A stretch of 64,000 bases of DNA from Metellina segmentata (GCA_947359465.1 OX375879.1:95838396-95902395), one strand, 5' to 3'. Shown: positions 22,873 to 36,187, counted from the stretch's first letter. A program made the numbers and translations. The notes: generated from the sequence alone by a model not told the origin.

Positions 22873-25800
22873 TAAAGCTATAAAAATAATCAATTTTGCC
22901 AATTATAATGCTGTAAAACTGATATCTCACTCTATTTGAGGATTCGATTGAAATGTTAATTGTTTGAATAAGTAATAAAAAAAAGAATTGTTTTAATTTA
23001 TACAATCTTAACATAATATAATTTGATTAAAAATGAATCACACTTATTATTTTCCACTGCATTTCAGTCTTGTAAAAAAGGAATTCAATCTTCCACTACA
23101 AAAATTGAAGTGAAATTACATGACATTGTTTAAATGCTTAGTAATGGATGTATGGCAACATTAAAATATGTAATTTCAAATTACAGCTCATGGAGATGAC
23201 ATATATTCTTCGTGCATAAATGAGCGTAATAGCTGTATGGTAACATTTAAAAAATGTGGGGTTTTTTTTCCGAATTTTACATGAAACGTTGATGGAGTTA
23301 ACGTACACTCTTCGTGTATAAATGAACGTAATAAATAGCTGTATGTCAACATTGAATAAATGTTTTTTTCAAAGCGTGAATAAATAAACGTAAAATTTTG
23401 AGATTCATTGATTGCGATCAGAAATGTTTTGCTTCTATAAAACTCATAACACTTATGATGAAATTAATTTTAAAGCATATCTTCAATTTCACTTCAAGAG
23501 CAAAACACGTGTCGCAAAGAACGAAAATGGGTTTGTTGAAAGGCGTGCTAAATATGGAAAGAACGAAAACTTTGCTAAGAGCTGCCGATAACACATCCAA
23601 GCCTTCTGCGGAGACTTATTTTTAGAACAGTACTCCCAACTGCGTTTTGACCTTCTTGCCCCCAAGGAATCAACAAAAGAACATTTTCTACTTTTCTGGG
23701 CGTTACGGTCCGTTTAAAAGTAATTGATGAGAAATTAACAACGATGTGTGTCAAAAGTGTTCTTAGAATTTCTCCCGTTCAATGAAAACATCGAAATTGT
23801 TTTCCTAGATTTGCAGAACTCTGCGCGAAAATAATCGAACACGAAACATGGTAAACACTGAATGAAAATTTCATTTACTAGGTTTGTTTTGTGAAAACGA
23901 AAGTAAACAAATTGTTGGAACAGAACACGCTCTTCTTTTGCAGGCTGCACTATCGATTCCCGTGTGTTCCGGGATTGTTGTCAAGACATCACGCTATTAT
24001 GCGTTTAAAATTTCATAACTGTATCTGAGCATAATACAGTCCGGTGTTTTATTCTACCAGCCACTTCCCAAACACTCAGTCTTAGGTATATTCACAAGAA
24101 AAATCGATTTTCGTTTTACTCTGCAATGGTATTTATTCTCAGAAAGGAGCTACGTCTACTTTGCGTTAAATCATTGGCGGCAACACCATCTGGAAGAAAT
24201 CTGAGGCTTTTTCTGAAACTTCTCGAGTTCGGGGTAAGTATATCGCGACTCGGGAGTTTATACTTTAAAAACGACGATTTTTTGTTCGAAACGAAAAAAA
24301 GAGTCCTTTGACAGAAAAGCAGACAGGGTTGCGTACCCAAACAGAATCGGAAATTGGGAAAGGAAAACAATGCCAATGCTGTTCGCTTTGTCGAATTGAG
24401 AAGGTCGAATTTTGTTTACTAAAACCAAGATATTTCATCACCAATAAAATTAATGTTTGTAAAACCTTCGTTTGTCTTTAAAATTTTACTGTGGAATAAA
24501 AAAAAGAACTTTTTTGATTCATAAATATGAGTATTTTAGAAAAAATTCTACGTAATGAAGGTTTTTAATTATCGAATTTTTTATTTATAAATTCCATTTA
24601 AAAAACTTTGTTTCAAGCCGGTATTTCATCACGAAAAAAAATGTTTATATAAACTTCGTTTGTTTTAAGAAGTTGATAATGTTTATTCCTTGAATCATTT
24701 ATTGATCGGCTATTAATGCCTTTGAGAATGCATTGTGTGTAGCAGATTGGATTAAAAAATAACTGTTTTGTTTTGTAAATATGAGTATTTTTGGAAAAAT
24801 TCTACGCAATAAAGGTTTTTAGATTTTGAATTCATAAATCGTCATGCTAATCGTCATGCTCGTAACTCTTATACGTTAATAGTGGAGTTACGAGTTTTGC
24901 TAATTAACATGACGAAATTCTATTTAAACTTCGTTTCAGGCTAATTTTGTTTAAAGAAAAGAACAGACAAATGAGCATCTTTTAAATTCAAATCCTACGT
25001 TCAAGTCGTGATTCAATGCTGTTTTGTAAAAAGTAATCTCTCTTACAATGATTTGTACTTTATTCTTGAAGAGTAAAATGTTATGTGATGTTTTAGGTAT
25101 TTTTTGATAAAATAAATATTTTGTATATAAAACGTCTGTTCCAATATATTTCACAACATAGCTCCGGTAAGAAGTCTATAATGGCAGATGCGAGTTTTTG
25201 TTTTGTTTGAGGCAACAATTTCGAGTTTGTTTTGAAGCGATAATGCACTTTTATCGATTGCATATTCCAGAATAATAGTAGTCGCATTGTAAGTAAAATA
25301 TTATCAACATAATTGTTATTCATATTTCTCCAATAGATCGCTAGCAGATTTTAAGAAATATAATACAAACTGACAGAATCTAAATTTAAGTAAGATAATT
25401 CTTAGTGATTAGATTTTCAACACTGAAAAAGTTTCTGACTGGTCAACAAAATTTAATCTTTTTCAGACAGATTATTTTACTACGCCAGTTGTTAAAATTA
25501 TATTTCATTTTTCTTACTATATTTGCTTTCTTCACATATTTATGGTAGTAAATTTATAAGCATCGTTTTAATAATAGCTTTATTAATCTTACGAACCTTA
25601 TTCTTTTTAGTAATTCTTTAGAACTTAAAACGTTTTAGTAAAGATGTTTCGTGTATTTTTAATTTTTGATAGAAACTGAAACGAAATATGAACTCAATTA
25701 CGCACATATGATGACTCATTGTGAAACAAACAAAAATGATAAATTTTCATTTAGAAAGCTTGTTTCATTTTACAGATGAAATCACCATGATTAGCAGTTA

Positions 25801-26292
25801 GATAAATTATTTAAGAATAATTCTCGATGAGTCCGAATAAGGAAATCAAATACAATCGCGTAGGGTTTTTCATGATTGACATGTACTATATGTACTTATC
25901 TCGAAGATAAGCCACAAATTGCTTCAGGCATATGCAATGTCTCATTAAATAGCAAATTGATTGATCACTTGAACAGTAACTTTTGAGCATGATGAAATTT
26001 CTGGAAACGAAAGAGGAATCCAACCTATTCTTTGAAACAATTTACGAGGATTTCCAAATCAGAATCATGAGACGTTAACAGGGCAAGTACAAATTGTTTA
26101 AGGAAAACATAGCAGTTTTAAGTATCGTATTCCTTCCAGGGGCAGTGCAATATTTGGATTCCCACCATCCCTAAAATGTTTAATCGCACTCAATAAAAAT
26201 GCACTAATAACCTAAAAACTGAAGGGGGAAAACGATGAAAAGAGGGAACGACCTTCAATTTTCAAAATTTTCTCCCGATAAAAAGTGTTATC
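22873..26292. other. Long AT-rich intergenic stretch
   Basis: No gene with family resemblance. Two local duplications stand out: about 23143-23360 (period about 115, unit containing ttcgtg.ataaatga.cgtaat and tgtatgg.aacatt) and about 24428-24840 (period about 190, unit containing ttcatcac.aa, cttcgtttgt and atgagtattttagaaaaaattctacg). An open frame at 23398-23625 has no recognised homology. Confidence 0.5.
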
Positions 26293-26355
26293 CGACCGTG
26301 ATTCAAATTTACGAGGTGTTGTCCTTGGATCTTTCCCTTTGAATTGATCCCGGAC
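26293..26355 (+). repeat. SINE family A, left part (split by an insertion)
   Basis: gattcaaatttacgaggtgttgtcc to gatcccggac. The copy continues at 27564 after the inserted element, with the target duplication atcccggac / atcccggaa. Confidence 0.75.
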
Positions 26356-27554
26356 GCATATAACCTACCTTTACTAGAATAGAAGCTATGGACAAATTTT
26401 AAGATCGCTGATTCGTTGGTTTCTCACCGTCATTTATGACGTCACTCTAATGAGCATGCGTGAGCAGTAGTGTCAATATTTACGTGCAATGCCGAGTCTC
26501 TTGTGCACACTGCTCTCAGTAAAACTCCTTTCTCTCAGTTTTTTCCCCTGCATTGAGCCTAGGCGATTCACTGCAAATACAAAACATGAGAACTAAGACT
26601 TGAGAACTTGTCCAATTATTTTCAATTGTTTGTGTGTGCTAAGGTTTCTCAAACAAAAAATTATGTTATTCGCTATCAGTTTCTGACAATCGACAATCGC
26701 TTTCGTTTTTAAATATGAGTAAATTGAGACCATGTGAATTCAATGCAAATACAAAACTTGGGAACTTGCCCAAATAATATCACACAATTGAAACTCGCTC
26801 ATACAAAGTTAAAAATCAACATGGAAAAATATTTAAAAAGAAAAAAGAAAACATATTAGAAAATCTTAGCAATTTTATGGAATACAATGATTTTAGTGAT
26901 TTAGAACGTTGATGATATAACTAAAAAATGATGTATAACTATTCTCCAAAACAATGTCTAATAATAATTCTAAAGTAACTGTCACTAGAAATGGATGCAT
27001 TTGTAATAAACCAACATATTTAAAGGCCTATGAACTGTGAAATGTAATTATAATTCTGTACCTCAGGGGTAAACTATCGTAACTGACAGTTGGAAAATTT
27101 TTAAGTATACAGATTAAAAGTTTTTTTAAGGGCATTTTCTTAGCATTAAATAAGATGCTTTAAAGACAAATAAAATGATTGCTCACTAATAGTTTAAATG
27201 CCACTTATGATGAACACCCTACAATCGAAAAAATTGCACATGCGATACTTTTATACTCTGATTTACAGAATTGTAAATACATACCTGTGTTTTCGAATTA
27301 AAAGAATGTTCGTTGTAATCTTGAAAATGTGTATTGTCTATTGTATAAGGTGTTCAGAACAGTTAATTGAGAATCATTAATAAAATCTCCACTGATTAAT
27401 TATGATGGGACGGACTGAGCACAAGAATCAGAAGTAAATCAGAAAAAAAAGAATAACCATAAATGACGTCATAGATCACGGGGTGAGAAACCAACGAATC
27501 AGCGGGCTTACAATTTTCTGATGGTTTCTACTCGAGTAAAGGTAGTTTATAAGC
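26356..27554. mobile_element. Long-TIR DNA transposon, non-autonomous, 1199 bases
   Basis: Inverted ends of about 95-100 bases: gcataaacctac-type left end (gcatataacctacctttact ... gctgattcgttggtttctcacc ... atgacgtca) pairs with the right end read in complement (gcttataaactacctttact ... gctgattcgttggtttctcacc ... atgacgtca). It lies inside a SINE and is flanked by a 9-base duplication with one mismatch (26347-26355, 27555-27563). Duplication size and long ends suggest a Mutator-like or related superfamily, but no transposase is encoded, so the family is open. Confidence 0.8.
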
Positions 27555-27563
27555 ATCCCGGAA

Positions 27564-27607
27564 AGTCCCAAATAGCCCGTTGCGTTGCTCCAGTGCAACT
27601 TTAAATA
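27564..27607 (+). repeat. SINE family A, right part
   Basis: aatagcccgttgcgttgctcc follows the second target duplication and completes the copy interrupted at 26355. Confidence 0.7.
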
Positions 27608-27749
27608 CCAACCCATGAAAAAAGAATATCTAAAGGAGGCTTTTTAGAAAACTCAAAAATAAAAAAAAAAGTGATAAAGCATATAAAGCTTTTGACAGTA
27701 AATAAAATTCGCGACAAATCAAGCCTTGGCAGTAATTTTCGCATCAGAA

Positions 27750-27970
27750 ACAGGGGCCTCGGTGGTGCAGTGAGTTTTTTCACAACACTAGCAACTTGCG
27801 AGTTGTGGGTGTCTCAGGTTTGATTCTTGTAACTTACACTGGATGCAGATCTCTTTCTGTATCAGGAAAATTTCCTTCATTTGACGTAGATCAGTGGGTT
27901 TGTCCACTATGCTAGCAACCTGCGAACTGTAGATGACGCATGTTTGATTCTCCTTGTCTGTTTATCTTGG
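27750..27970 (+). repeat. tRNA-derived SINE, family B
   Basis: gcctcggtggtgcagtgag...caggtttgattcttgtaactta, followed by a second head-like segment cagtgggtttgtccactatgctagcaacctgcgaactgtagatgacgc (in pieces) and gtttgattctcc. The same head, inverted, is at 51.27 and 58.3 kb. Identified by internal comparison and B-box-like motifs. Confidence 0.6.
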
Positions 27971-30589
27971 GTCAGTAAAGCTTTCCCTGTGTGTATGAGT
28001 ATTTATTTGACATTGTCTGTTTTCTGTTTGTCGCAACTTCGACGAATATGGACTTTGCTTCTTAAAATCCAACCAAACAGCTGATAGGATACCATTAAAA
28101 GCAAACCAGTAATGCAGTTGCGATTGGCGAAAGTTCGTGTTTAGCATGACCAATTTGACAGTGTAGTTTTAAAGGGAAATATCGCCAAATCTGGTAATTT
28201 TCTCTTTGGTGAAGATGAAAAACATTATTTTTTCTGATCGAATACTCGGGAAATATCTGGATAAATTGGCCAGTGATTCGGAGAGAATGCAGGCATTGGT
28301 TAGAGTTTTGATTAAAAAACTACTAAAAGAATAAAGCACTTTTAAGTACCCATCTTTTAAAAGCAAGCACTTCTTGAGGCCCTTACCATTTGAAAATCAT
28401 ATATAGCACATTAAAAATTATACGAAATCAATTTTAGTATTTACTCGGTATAAAGTTCCAGTTGATCAAAAAACATTTAATTATATGACGATTGTGGGTT
28501 CTCAACTCTCAAGGAATAAAGTTTCAATGATAATTTTATATGATGATGTACTGATCTTTTTACAGTCTACTACGATAAATCAAATCTAAAAGTAGAGCAA
28601 GTTATTTTTGAAACTTTTAATTTATGGCATTTGTTATCATAGCAACGTCATCTATATTTATTTTATTTCGCACCGTATTGATCATAGCCATCACGAAAAT
28701 TGCAGAATGTAAATAATTCAATTAAGTTTTTACACAAAACCCCGTTCCAACTTTCAGAAGCCTCATTAATATCCCCTACTATTTCCATGTCGCTAACAGC
28801 TGTTCACGAACAACTGCTCGAACAAGGTTTAATAAAAAATTTGCATCTATGTTAATGTTATCGCTGAGGTTCGCAGATGTTTCCAGATACGGTTCTCGCT
28901 GTGGATTAACAACAACCATTAACTTTAATTTATCCGTCGTTCTGAACAATATGAACTTATTAATGGCATTAACAGTTACATAGATTTTGTTTTAGTTCAA
29001 TATTTAAAAATGACATTGCTATCCGAAACACTAAATATTGAATATTAGTTTTTAGAATTTTTTAGTAAACAATCTCAATGCATTCAAATAGAATACCAAA
29101 AGCCTAAAAGTGAGCTAAGGCCTTTTCTATGCTTCCCCAGAGCAATTGTAACGAATTACCGATGAATGTGGTTATTAGGAAACCTGTAACAAGAAAAATA
29201 TTTTTAATATTTCCACCAAAATAAAAAATAATTGGAAGAAAATAATTTGCAGTGGTTTTTAGTGGAAACAAAATGCGTCTTTTTTTGTTCGAATTCACAG
29301 TATGAACTTCATACGGTTTTGGTCTTGAAATATCTCTAAGGGGTGTTGTCCAAATAGTCGTTTAGCGACTAAACTTAAAGTCGCCAATCTGGCGAGATAC
29401 CGGTACAGTGTTCTTGAGTTTTACCAAAGAGAACACGGGCCGATACTTTCAGTTTATCTGATATATCTAGTTAGTCTGGAATAACCATACATTTTACTTG
29501 AAATTTCAGGTTTTTTTTTTTTGTTTTCCAAATAGCGCGAATTAATCAATTTAGCTTAAAATGAAAATAAACACGTGGATAAAACTTTTACGTAGTCCTG
29601 CAGTATCTCATTGAGTAGCAATTAAGTTCTAGCCCAGATGTCTTATGTAGTTTTTACGGACAGTCAGGAAGGAGAAATATGTTTTTTCTCTCTCCAAAGG
29701 CAATATCATCACAAAGAGCAGTAGATGATTATGAACATGGAATAGACTTATTTCCACATGGCTTCTTATCTCAAGGGTAAAGAACCCAGTTCCTAACAAT
29801 AATATCCGAAGTATTCGAGAAAGAATTATCCAGAACAGAATCATTCGGTATCAGCGAATTCAATCTTAAATTTATGTTTAAAAAAAAACAGGATGGAGCT
29901 GTGTCGGAACACGAACGATGGTTTAAGGCGTAGAATACGTCAGTGAGGCCATATGGTTGAATTCTGAGGGTGAAAGAAATTAGCTCGACTGTTTTAATTT
30001 CACACATAGAATGCTCGCTCCGCACAGATATCACAATTGGTGCACTCTCTGTAGATGTTGAAGGTTGCGGCTCATTACCGACCTCTATGGGTTGAACTAC
30101 ATCATTCGATTATAAAACGTTTTTGTCATCAGATATGCCATTTGCGTCAAACGAAGTGGTGGCGGCACTTGGCGCACTCGTATTAGGCATTTGTTCACCT
30201 TAAAGGTGCATCGCCTATAATTTCAAGAACTTCCATAGAGCCCGTTAACACTCGGCATCGGATGTTCAGATCTTTTGGGATGACTTTTTCTATAATTCTT
30301 CTGGTAGTTTATTATGCATATATATATTTGGAGATTTTGAAAATTTTGCGATTTTCGATATTTTGAAGTCCGAAATCTTCTCAGCATAGGATGTTCGGAT
30401 CTTCTTGGACTTCCCATGTTTCAATCTTTCTTCCTGTTGACATTTCTATAATTTTTCTGATGTGTATTATACATACATTTGGATATTTTGAAATTTTTGC
30501 GAAATTTCCACACTTAGAAGTCTAATATTTAAAAAAGTATTAAATCAAGAACATTTTAAAATTAATTCAATGGCATTTAATTATAATTG
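27971..30589. other. AT-rich intergenic stretch
   Basis: No coding recognised. A local repeat of cggatgttc.gatcttttggga / ggatgttcggatcttcttgga with tatatatttgga(g/t)attttgaaa lies at about 30255-30510, period about 130. Confidence 0.45.
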
Positions 30590-31516
30590 TTTTCCTTAGA
30601 AAATGGCAACACCATGAAGAGATGGCAGATTCTAAATTTATTTTTTCCGTTCTTCCGTTTGATTTTGCGGAGGAACGATTTACCAGCAGACTGAAAAAAC
30701 AAATAAAAATGTTTAACTGGAGTTTTGTAGTTCTTTTTCTATCTACTAGATCGTTAAAAAGAGAGTAAAAATTTGAACGGATTTGAAATCTGCGGAAAAT
30801 GTCACATTAGTTTGATACCACTATACTATAATTTTCTTCAAATAAGTAATTTTTAAATTGTAACTTTTATGTTTTTTCCCCATACGAATTTGACCTCGAT
30901 CGTGTTAAAGAAATCACAGATTCCATTTCCTGCGCTCAAATCCTTCCAGACAAGGAAAGCAAAATAAATAAATAAAAATTTTGACTGACATTGTTTAGTT
31001 CATTTTGTAAAATCGTGATCGTCAAAAATAGATTGATTAAAAATTTCAACGGTTTTGAAATCTGCTGAAAATTTTACACCAAAAATATGCTTTATGCATT
31101 TGATTTTCTTTTAACAAATAATTTTTCGATTAAATATTTATATTTTCGCAAGAGATTGTGACGTCACGTCGATTGGATCTCTTCGCAGTTCAAAATTGAC
31201 ATCATTTGACAGTGAGCGAAGCGTTACCCGTGGTGGCTGTTATCAATTAGGCTACGAATTCCCATTTAGCGAAGCAAACTAATACCACTGTCAACGCCGT
31301 TATGACTGTTATCCAATGGGCTACGAATTCCAATTTGGTTTGCGAAGCAAACTAACACCACGGGCAACACCGTGGTGGCTGTTGTCCAATAGGCTACGAA
31401 TTTCCGTTTGGTTTGCTTCGAAAACAAAATGGGAATTAGTTGCAATCACCGGGGGTTAGCGAGCAATGGTCACACCTGACCCCACGAAAAGAACTGTCAC
31501 GGGCAACGCCATGCTG
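30590..31516 (+). mobile_element. Helitron relative, 5' end unclear
   Basis: Interior matches the 12.1 kb Helitron (gtttgattttgcggaggaacgattt, ccagcagact-aaaaa, ttttcgcaagagattgtgacgtcac, paired tttggtttgcgaagcaaac palindromes) and ends cacgggcaacgccatgctggctag. The CTAG end is preceded by a tgctggc hairpin-like stretch. A TC start was not found. Confidence 0.6.
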
Positions 31517-32743
31517 GCTAGTTATTTATAAAGTGCTAAGAGACGAAACAAATGACACTCAAACTTCGTGCTCGCACTACAGACCGGAGCTAGACTAAAT
31601 TTATGTGAGCGACAGTGCGCATTTTCGTGACTCAACTTTGAGGTGCGATTGCATCAGCCTATGATGTCAGTTGCAAGATCAATGAGCATTTATAACATTC
31701 TTTGTTTAATGCTCTTTTGAACGCTAAATCGTTCACTTATGTATCATTAATATTTTTCAAGTGAAATTAAAATTTTCGTACTTACGCTTTTTTGTGACAC
31801 TCAAAAATTAAACGTGGTTCCCTGTTTCGAAACGTCAAATAACGAATTATAGAAGATCAAAAGGTTTGTTTACGCCTTACATTGTTTTTTTACGATTCTT
31901 CTCTCAATATAAGAATTTACTACTCACTCAACTATAGCGTTCGAAACGTCAAACTAGAAAACTGAGCTGTTTTGCCACAATTCCTATGTATAATATTATT
32001 TTTTTAAATAAAATTACTCGAAAAAAAAATCAGATCTCAATGCCGATCAGTTTTTTCTTCTGTACTGCTGTATTTTGATTGATTGGTGGTCGCTCCTACG
32101 TCACTACCATTAACCTTATCGAATAAGAACATTGACTGCATGTAACGAGAGCAAAAGCTTATGAACGCCGTTAGCTTAGAATAGGGCAATGATCGCAGCA
32201 ACTATTGATCATTATTTTAAAACTTTTTTACTCATTTACATTTTAACGTATTTATGTTTGTATTTAAAAAAAAAAAATTAACACCAAACAACACAGGGGA
32301 CTATTGGCGGACCGTCCGGGATCAAACAAAAGGGGAAAGTACTTACATTTGAACGGAAACTATTCGCTATACCACTTTATGATCGAATCATTAGTCGTAT
32401 TTCCTGGAGTTACATTTTGTGCAACTTGACCATTATGCTCAGATACATCGTCCAATGCCGAAAATTCGTAAGCGACGGTTCGAACGGCATTTTTAAATGA
32501 TTTGATTTTTAAACTTTTGACTAAATGCATATTTTTATTGTCAACCACACGCAGTAGAACTTTTTAAAAATGATGGAATTTTTTGCTGGAATTTTCCAAA
32601 CGAATGAGAAATGGATAAATTATAACCATACGAACACGTTCTGCAGTAAGTGATTTAAAATTATATAAGGATATATTTCGGGAAAAAATGTTTCATTAAT
32701 TGTTCCATTAGACAGTATCAAAACATTTTAGTTTATTAGTGTA
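31517..32743. other. AT-rich intergenic stretch
   Basis: ttcgaaacgtcaaa occurs twice (about 31826 and 31947). A SINE tail fragment (aacaccaaacaacacaggggactattgg...gtccgggatcaaac) at about 32279-32330. No coding recognised. Confidence 0.45.
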
Positions 32744-32811
32744 CTAGCAATTGCGTGGCGAAGAGATCCAATAGGCGTGACGTCACAATCTCTTGCGGAA
32801 AATATAAAAGA
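32744..32811 (-). repeat. Helitron 3'-end fragment
   Basis: ctagcaattgcgtggcgaag then gtgacgtcacaatctcttgcg is the complement of a Helitron 3' end. It is interrupted after 68 bases by another Helitron. Confidence 0.6.
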
Positions 32812-33671
32812 CTAGCCACAGCGTGGCTAACCCGGCGTTGCCCGTGCCCGTGGTGTAAGTTATTAAACTGGTGTAAAATTTTCCGCAATTTCAAATCCGG
32901 TGAAGACATGTTCAATTTTAAAATTATTTATTTAAAGAAAATTATATTTTTAAGTGTCAATATGAAGTAAATTTTTCCACAGATTTCAAATCCGTTGAAA
33001 ATGTTCATTCTATCTTAGCGATTCCGAGTTTACGAAAAAAGCTTAACAATCCCAGTCAATAGGTTTTTTTATTTCTTGCTCTCATTCGTAAAACGGGACC
33101 GGAAATGTAATCTGTTTTTTAACGCGAACGGCACGAAATGAATTTGTTTATTTTTGGAAAGGGAAAGTTACCGAGACGTCACAATCTCGTGTGAAAATAT
33201 AAAAAATATATTCAATTTTAAAAGTTATTTATGTAAAAAAAAAAAATCTTATTTTTAGGTATGGATCGCATGTGAAATTTTCCACAGATTTAAAATCCGC
33301 TGAAATTTTTACTCTATCATTAACGGTCTAGGAGGCAGAAAAAGAACTAATTGACTCCAGTTAAGAGATTGTTTGTTTTTATCGTCTGGCTGGGAAAAAT
33401 TATTCCTCCGTACAAAATCAAAACGGATATGAAAGAAATAAATTTAGAATATGTGATCTCTTCCATGCTGTAGCATTCAATAATGATTAAATTTCATTAA
33501 ATTCATTTAAAAATTTTCTAGATTGAATTTTAAAATTCGCCGTTACCCAAAAATTGCAAAAAATTCGGACTACCTGTGTGTCAAATCTCAATGCTATAAG
33601 TGCCATAGAATCGTCAGGATTTTGCGGCCACGAAAAAAACAAACAAACACTTCCTTTTATAATAGTAGAGA
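32812..33671 (-). mobile_element. Non-autonomous Helitron, 860 bases, minus orientation
   Basis: On the minus strand it starts tctctactattataaaagg (complement at 33652-33671) and continues aagtgtttgtttg, then ends with a hairpin (agccacgctgtggct) and CTAG at 32812-32815. It matches 35277-36098 along its length. Confidence 0.75.
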
Positions 33672-34475
33672 TTAGAGGCTCCCACCACCCACCCTGCTCG
33701 CCAGCTTATTGATATTTAGAACAAACCATGCTAATTTCGTAATTTTGTGATACCGCGTTTATACATTTCTCTCACTTTTTGTGGCGAGAACGTTTTACAT
33801 TCCCCTGACCCCTTTTCGTCCCTTTTTCCCCGGTGTAAACGCGCACCCCGGAGGTGGCGGGAGATGTGGACAAGGCAAGCGATGATTGCAAAATATCAGA
33901 GGGAACAAAAGACGGCGTGAGCGACCAGGGGGGAGGGGCGAAGAGCATAGAAAGCGTTGATTGTCAAGCAATCGTCTCGGAGAAATCTCCACCAAAAGTT
34001 GCACCCTTTGATCTTTACCTACTCATGGCGGAAAACAAATTTGGCTCTGCAAACTCTCCAAATCGCCACCCCGAACCGAGATCTTGGCGATAAAATTAAT
34101 GTCGTTTCTCGGAATAGCTTCTATGTTTGGAGGGAGAGAAGTTGTGCAAATCTGGTGTAAACGCGGCTTAAGAAGCGAGCAAAAAAGACGAGTTTTCAAT
34201 CCTGCGGCTGCTCGCTTTTTTAATAGTGTTGAAACTCAAATGCTGACCAGAGGGCGCTGCGTGCACTCTGACGTGCGATGGATGTTGAAGCTCTAGTTAG
34301 AACTACTTTTGTGAACAATGACGCTATGATTATTATTGTGTTTCTTTGTTGTTGTCTTTGTGATAAATAAAGGATAAAAACGATAAAGCTTCGATTGCCT
34401 TTCCCGTCTGACAGGTAAGAGAACCTTTTGAAATTAATTTAAGAATCGTGCGAATCAGAAGTTGTTTCAAAGAGA
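33672..34475. other. GC-richer stretch with a probable TIR element
   Basis: ataccgcgtttatacat at about 33750 faces tggtgtaaacgcggctta at about 34153-34170, inverted ends of a roughly 420-base element of PIF/Harbinger style. Open frames within it (about 33854-34160) overlap one another on both strands and look accidental. An LTR-like aataaa context (ttgtgataaataaaggat, 34359-34376) follows, not assigned. Confidence 0.45.
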
Positions 34476-34640
34476 CTAGGGGGCTCTATCCCCTGCTCAC
34501 CAACCTCCGGGGATTGTTGAGCAATCCCACTAGGTTTGCTTCGCAAACCAACACTCCTTTCGCAGAGTTTTCAACCCTCTGCGTCGGCGAAACTATCTTG
34601 ATAATTCGTATATTCTTGATTGTATTCTCCGTTCCATGAC
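34476..34640 (-). repeat. Helitron 3'-end fragment, minus orientation
   Basis: CTAG at 34476-34479 with ggggg...cccc hairpin and the tttgcttcgcaaaccaacac block. The 5' limit cannot be placed. Confidence 0.6.
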
Positions 34641-34769
34641 GTCACGGCGAGTTCCATCAAGGCCGTTTGACGTTTGATCTCCTCGAGGAATAATTTGTAC
34701 ACTGTCGTAAAATTATACTTTTCATCGCATCGAATTTATTTATGAACCAATTTAAAAAATAATTATACT

Positions 34770-35125
34770 ATAAGAACGTTGTGTTGCTCTAGTACGACGT
34801 TAACTAAAATTACCATCACCATTACCTGTTGAATGTGAAAATTAGTGATTTTGATTTTCGTATAAGAGAGATTTTATAGTATTTAATTTATTTTTACATT
34901 CAATACGAGCCAGTCAATAAAGTCAATAGCCCGTTGTGTTGCTCTTGTGTGACGTTGATTCAACATTACCATAACCCAGGTAATACAACCATTTATGGAG
35001 TGGTTCAAAATTACAAGGCGTTGTCCTCGTTTCTTCCCCTTCAGGGACTGATCCCGGACCGTCGTCAATAGCCCGTTGTGTTGCTCTAGTACGACGTTAA
35101 CTAATAATTACCAATTACCAACCAT
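34770..35125 (+). repeat. SINE family A tails, three partial copies
   Basis: gttgtgttgctctagtacgacgttaac at about 34781-34830, a second tail at 34918-34972, and a body-plus-tail copy at 34992-35125 (gtggttcaaaattacaaggcg to aattaccaattacc). Together they look like a partial tandem of SINE 3' ends. Confidence 0.7.
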
Positions 35126-35276
35126 CTATGGTCCTCATGCGACCGATGTGGTTCTCGTCCTCTCGAGAAAAAGTTTATAATTTGAATAAAATTACCTTGG
35201 AATTTAATTTTTATTACGCGCAGGCAACTGGGGCTATGAGCGTACTTGTAAAACGTGTTTGAGTCTTTATATTATA

Positions 35277-36098
35277 CTAGCCACTGCGTGGTAACGCCGT
35301 GATGAAAGTTAATAAACTGGTGAAAAATTTTCCGCAGATTTCAAATCCGTTGAAATTTTTAATCTATCTTTAGCGATTCCGATTTTACGAAAAAGAATTA
35401 ACAATCCTAGTCAAAATATTTTTTATTTTTGCTCTAATTCCCTGAAGTAGAATAGGACAGAAAATGTAATCTGTTTCTTTTTTTTTTAACGCGAAGGGCA
35501 GAAGATGCAATCTGTTTCACGTGACGTCACAATCTTTTGCGGAAATATAAAATATGTATTCAATTTTAAAATTATTTATTTAAAAAAACTCATATTTTTA
35601 GGTATCGATCTAAAGTGAAATTTTCCGCAGATTTCAAATCCGTTGAAATTTTACTTTCTTTCACGGTCTAGGAGATTGAAAAAAGAACTAAGTGACACCA
35701 GCAGGAAAAGATTTATCGTCTGGCTGGAAAATCATTCCTCCGCGCAAAATCAAAGCGAAGCCGAAAAAAATAATTTTCTGAGCGTTCTCCGCGATGAAAA
35801 AAATTTGACATGATTCCAAGGCTGACGGCAAGATCACGTGGGTAGAACAAGTCAAGATTGGGGTGGTTCTTCTTCGGAAGAAACGCGTTGAAAAACCGAT
35901 GGAGAATAAAACTATTAAATTCATTTGAAAATCTTCTAGATTGAATTTTAAAACTCGTCGCAACCCAAAAATTACAAAAAAAAAAAAAAATATCGGACTA
36001 CCTGTGTGCTAAATCTTATTGCTGTAAGTGCCATAGAATCGTCAGGATTTTGCGGCAAGAAACAGACAAACAAACACTTCCTTTTATAATAGTAGAGA
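35277..36098 (-). mobile_element. Non-autonomous Helitron, 822 bases, minus orientation
   Basis: On the minus strand it starts tctctactattataaaagg and ends with the hairpin-like ccacgcagtggctag (CTAG at 35277-35280). It shares attttccgcagatttcaaatcc blocks and gtgacgtcacaatct with the copy at 32812-33671. Confidence 0.75.
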
Positions 36099-36187
36099 TT
36101 TGTTATGCACTCGTAGAAGTCGACGGGAGCAAAACACCGGGGTGTTGGCGAAGGTCCGGGATTAATCTCCATAGGCAAGTATGTATT

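Noticed and set aside
23398..23625. 75-codon plus-strand frame
   Set aside because: Some coding-like composition at its end, but no recognised family and no flanking exon; not supported.
33854..34160. Overlapping open frames as a new gene
   Set aside because: They overlap on both strands within a GC-richer inverted-repeat element, with no motif or splice context.
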